Assembly: GCF_014805625.2 (NCBI RefSeq)
Contig: NW_023998433.1
Location: forward strand, 6,241,883 to 6,305,882
Direction of reading: 5' to 3'
From: Glossina fuscipes
Lineage: Eukaryota; Arthropoda; Insecta; Diptera; Glossinidae
DNA length: 64,000 nt
Position numbers and translations under genes: made by a program
Shown: positions 62,101 to 64,000 of the stretch, piece by piece
How the letters are laid out: each line of letters starts with the position of its first letter
Position numbering within the stretch: the stretch's first letter is position 1
Notes under the pieces: generated by a model
Told to the model about the DNA's origin: nothing
Database searches by the model: none
Seen by the model: the letters and a program-made list of their open reading frames with translations, nothing else

Positions 62101-63354
62101 TTTGTTATTGATCCGTAGACCAAATTTAGGAATAAATGCCCCAGTTTCTTCCGTAGAAATTTTCGTTGAATGCTTTAATCACAAGGAGGTAGGTGCAAAG
62201 CGTCCTGTGTATAGAAGAAGATATAACTTATGCTTACATCAATATCATGAATACTCACGCAATATACACCCCGTTTTATATTAAGACAAGAAAAAACGTA
62301 TACTAATGGCTTGGATAGTTCGTTGTGTAAATACATCCATTATATTAGACATACCGTATATCAGGTGCATCTCAAATAAAACTTTCATATAATTTGTCAG
62401 CATTTGTCACCCAAATGTACGAATTAGATGTACACACCTTCCATCTTGTGCACATAAGTTCTTTTTGTAATTGTGAACTAAAACTTCATCCGAATTAGAC
62501 GATTTCTAATTCCGTGACAAAATTTTACTAAGAAAAATATTGTGTTCCAACTTATAATAGTAAAATTTAGAGCTTAATTTGAAGAAAAAAATAACAGCCA
62601 TAAACCGATTTCGAATCGGTTTCCAAACTAACATAACGATAGTGATTATTAACCAACTTTGTTTTTAGACCAACGTTGTTCTTTTAGACAAGTTATGGCT
62701 ATTCTTATGACGGTGATGTCATATATCTGCAAGTCCTCGCAGTCTGCCTCACTATTATACTACGGACTTGATAATTTTTAGGGCTACTCTTAAGTGCCAC
62801 TTGAAGAGGAACGGAGGTTGTAGGGACGAACGCATGTGTCATTACTGCGCTAATTAGTTCGGCAGATATATGGGAGTTTTAAATTGTTCCACGGGCACTC
62901 TACAGACGACCACATCTAAAAGAAACACACTTGCTATACCCTTATAGAAATAAACGGACGGACGAAACCTACTTGCCCAAAGGGCAAATCATAATCCCTG
63001 GAGCATTCTATGCCCTACACTACCTTTGGTCTCTTTCGCCATATGATTCGGAATGGTAGACCCCGAAGTTGGGTCCGATGAAGCCTCTAGCCTACCTTCC
63101 TCTCATGAAAAAACTAAAAGCTTTAATACAGTTTTATATATTTTTGTTTTTAACTTAATGCACATTACTTTTAATAGCACAAAAAAAAATATTAATACCT
63201 ATATAATAATCAGAAGGGAGTTTGCTGAATAACCTGCAAGTTTATAATTACTTATATTTTAAACAAATTATATATATACATAATATATATTTAAAATTAC
63301 CTGAGGAAAAAAACAAAAACTTGACATATCAGTTGCATACTGCTGAAAATGATG
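59104..63354. other. ara upstream intron/flank, right part
   Basis: AT-rich with poly-T at 61711-61729, a TATATATATA run near 60615-60624 and a diverged duplicated GGCGAATTTGG block at 61080-61290. The segment 62740-63110 is less AT-rich but has no reading frame. No ara N-terminal exon was recognised. Confidence 0.45.
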
Positions 63355-64000
63355 TTATTATTATTATTTTAATTTTAGACTAATGAATTGACTAAAAAAA
63401 AGACATTGAGCACTAGCAACACAGGCTATCGGCTCTAATTTAAATAAATGGATATTAGATAATAAGCTTAGTAGTATTAATAAAGTAAAATATTGAATTG
63501 ATATTCTGTTCTGAAGCTGATTGTAGAATGTTCAAAGGGTTAATCGTTCCAAATACAATATTTCTAGCCAAGGAAAAGTTGAGGCAGTCGCAGAGAATGT
63601 GCTTTATAGTAAGAGTTTGTCCACAACAGCAGATTGGGGGAGAAGACTTCTTCAGGATCCATTGGTGAGTTGCAATTGTATGACCAAGGCGAATTCTCGA
63701 AAATGTTTGGATCTTGGTTTTCTCAACATTTGTTGGATATAGAGGTGGAGTTAATTGAGGGTTAATGCAAGAGTAGTGTTGATGATGGTATTGTAAATTT
63801 CCTTCTGCAATTTTCTCTTTAACTTTTCTTTCAATGTATCCTTGAAGATCCAACTTTTCCATGACATCATCCGTATTTAGAGGAGCAGAAGCAGCATACT
63901 TTGCCGCTCGATCAGCCTGGTCATTTCCCAGTAAACCGATGTGACTTGGTACCCATAACATTTTAATTTTTCCGTCGGGTGTAGTAATTATATTCCTTAA
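63355..64000 (-). mobile_element. I-clade-like LINE, 3' end, continues off the edge
   Basis: It has a TAA-repeat tail (TTATTATTATT on + strand, 63355-63370), then a 3' UTR matching 34115-34236. ORF2 C-terminal coding runs upward from 63455: WVPSHIGLLGNDQADRAAKY (end of RNase H), then MEKLDLQGYIERKVKEKIAE and ICCCGQTLTIKHILC, ending INTTKLII and stop. It is nearly identical to the copy at 34095-42087 but with an intact frame over this part. It shows the uninterrupted state of the site where LINE copy B entered the other copy. Confidence 0.88.

Noticed and set aside
62102..62284. 60-codon + strand frame (LIRRPNLGINAPVSS)
   Set aside because: Short, no motif, no splice context and no compositional difference from its surroundings.

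Overview
The window is AT-rich dipteran nuclear DNA. Its one clear cellular gene is an Iroquois-class TALE homeobox gene on the minus strand (about 49.0-55.7 kb). Residues around the homeodomain fit araucan (ara) better than caupolican or mirror. Almost everything else is non-coding DNA and transposon debris, as expected of the long gene-poor regulatory neighbourhood of an Iroquois complex. A higher fly is likely; nothing read here fixes the species.

ara layout (transcribed right to left). The homeodomain exon is 55274-55656. A long Gln/Asn/Ser/Thr-rich exon (54018-55160) follows and is broken by a 100-N assembly gap. After a ~4.95-kb intron, a 43-nt exon (49027-49069) closes the frame with the right splice phase. 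The N-terminal exon was not found, so it lies beyond the right edge or more than ~8 kb upstream. The unexplained DNA at 55.7-63.3 kb is most simply ara intron or upstream region, and the left 49 kb is the downstream flank.

Mobile DNA. (1) Two related mariner copies with matching terminal repeats and TA target sites lie at 14695-15973 (-) and 29279-30538 (+). Both carry the same in-frame stop. (2) Older mariner-type relics lie at 309-570, 815-1090, 6690-7335, 7430-7775, 12312-12765 and 50515-50765. They represent Mos1-like, Himar1-like and IS630/Tc-like lineages. (3) One LINE family (endonuclease + reverse transcriptase, TAAA-type tail) is present at 12766-14694 (-), 26968-27095 (+), 32172-32686 (+) and 34237-37786 (-). 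(4) A second LINE with gag-like ORF1, RT and RNase H (I-clade-like, TAA-repeat tail) spans 34095-42087 (-). The 34237-37786 LINE is inserted inside it. A further copy runs off the right edge from 63355. (5) A dispersed 0.6-0.8-kb repeat has a characteristic head and tail.

Two stretches deserve identification. One is a degenerate coding region at about 25765-26601 (+) that I cannot name. The other is a locally GC-richer 118-codon open frame with hydrophobic segments at 58726-59103 (-), inside the presumed ara upstream intron. I saw no tRNA, rRNA, CRISPR array or convincing new multi-gene system.
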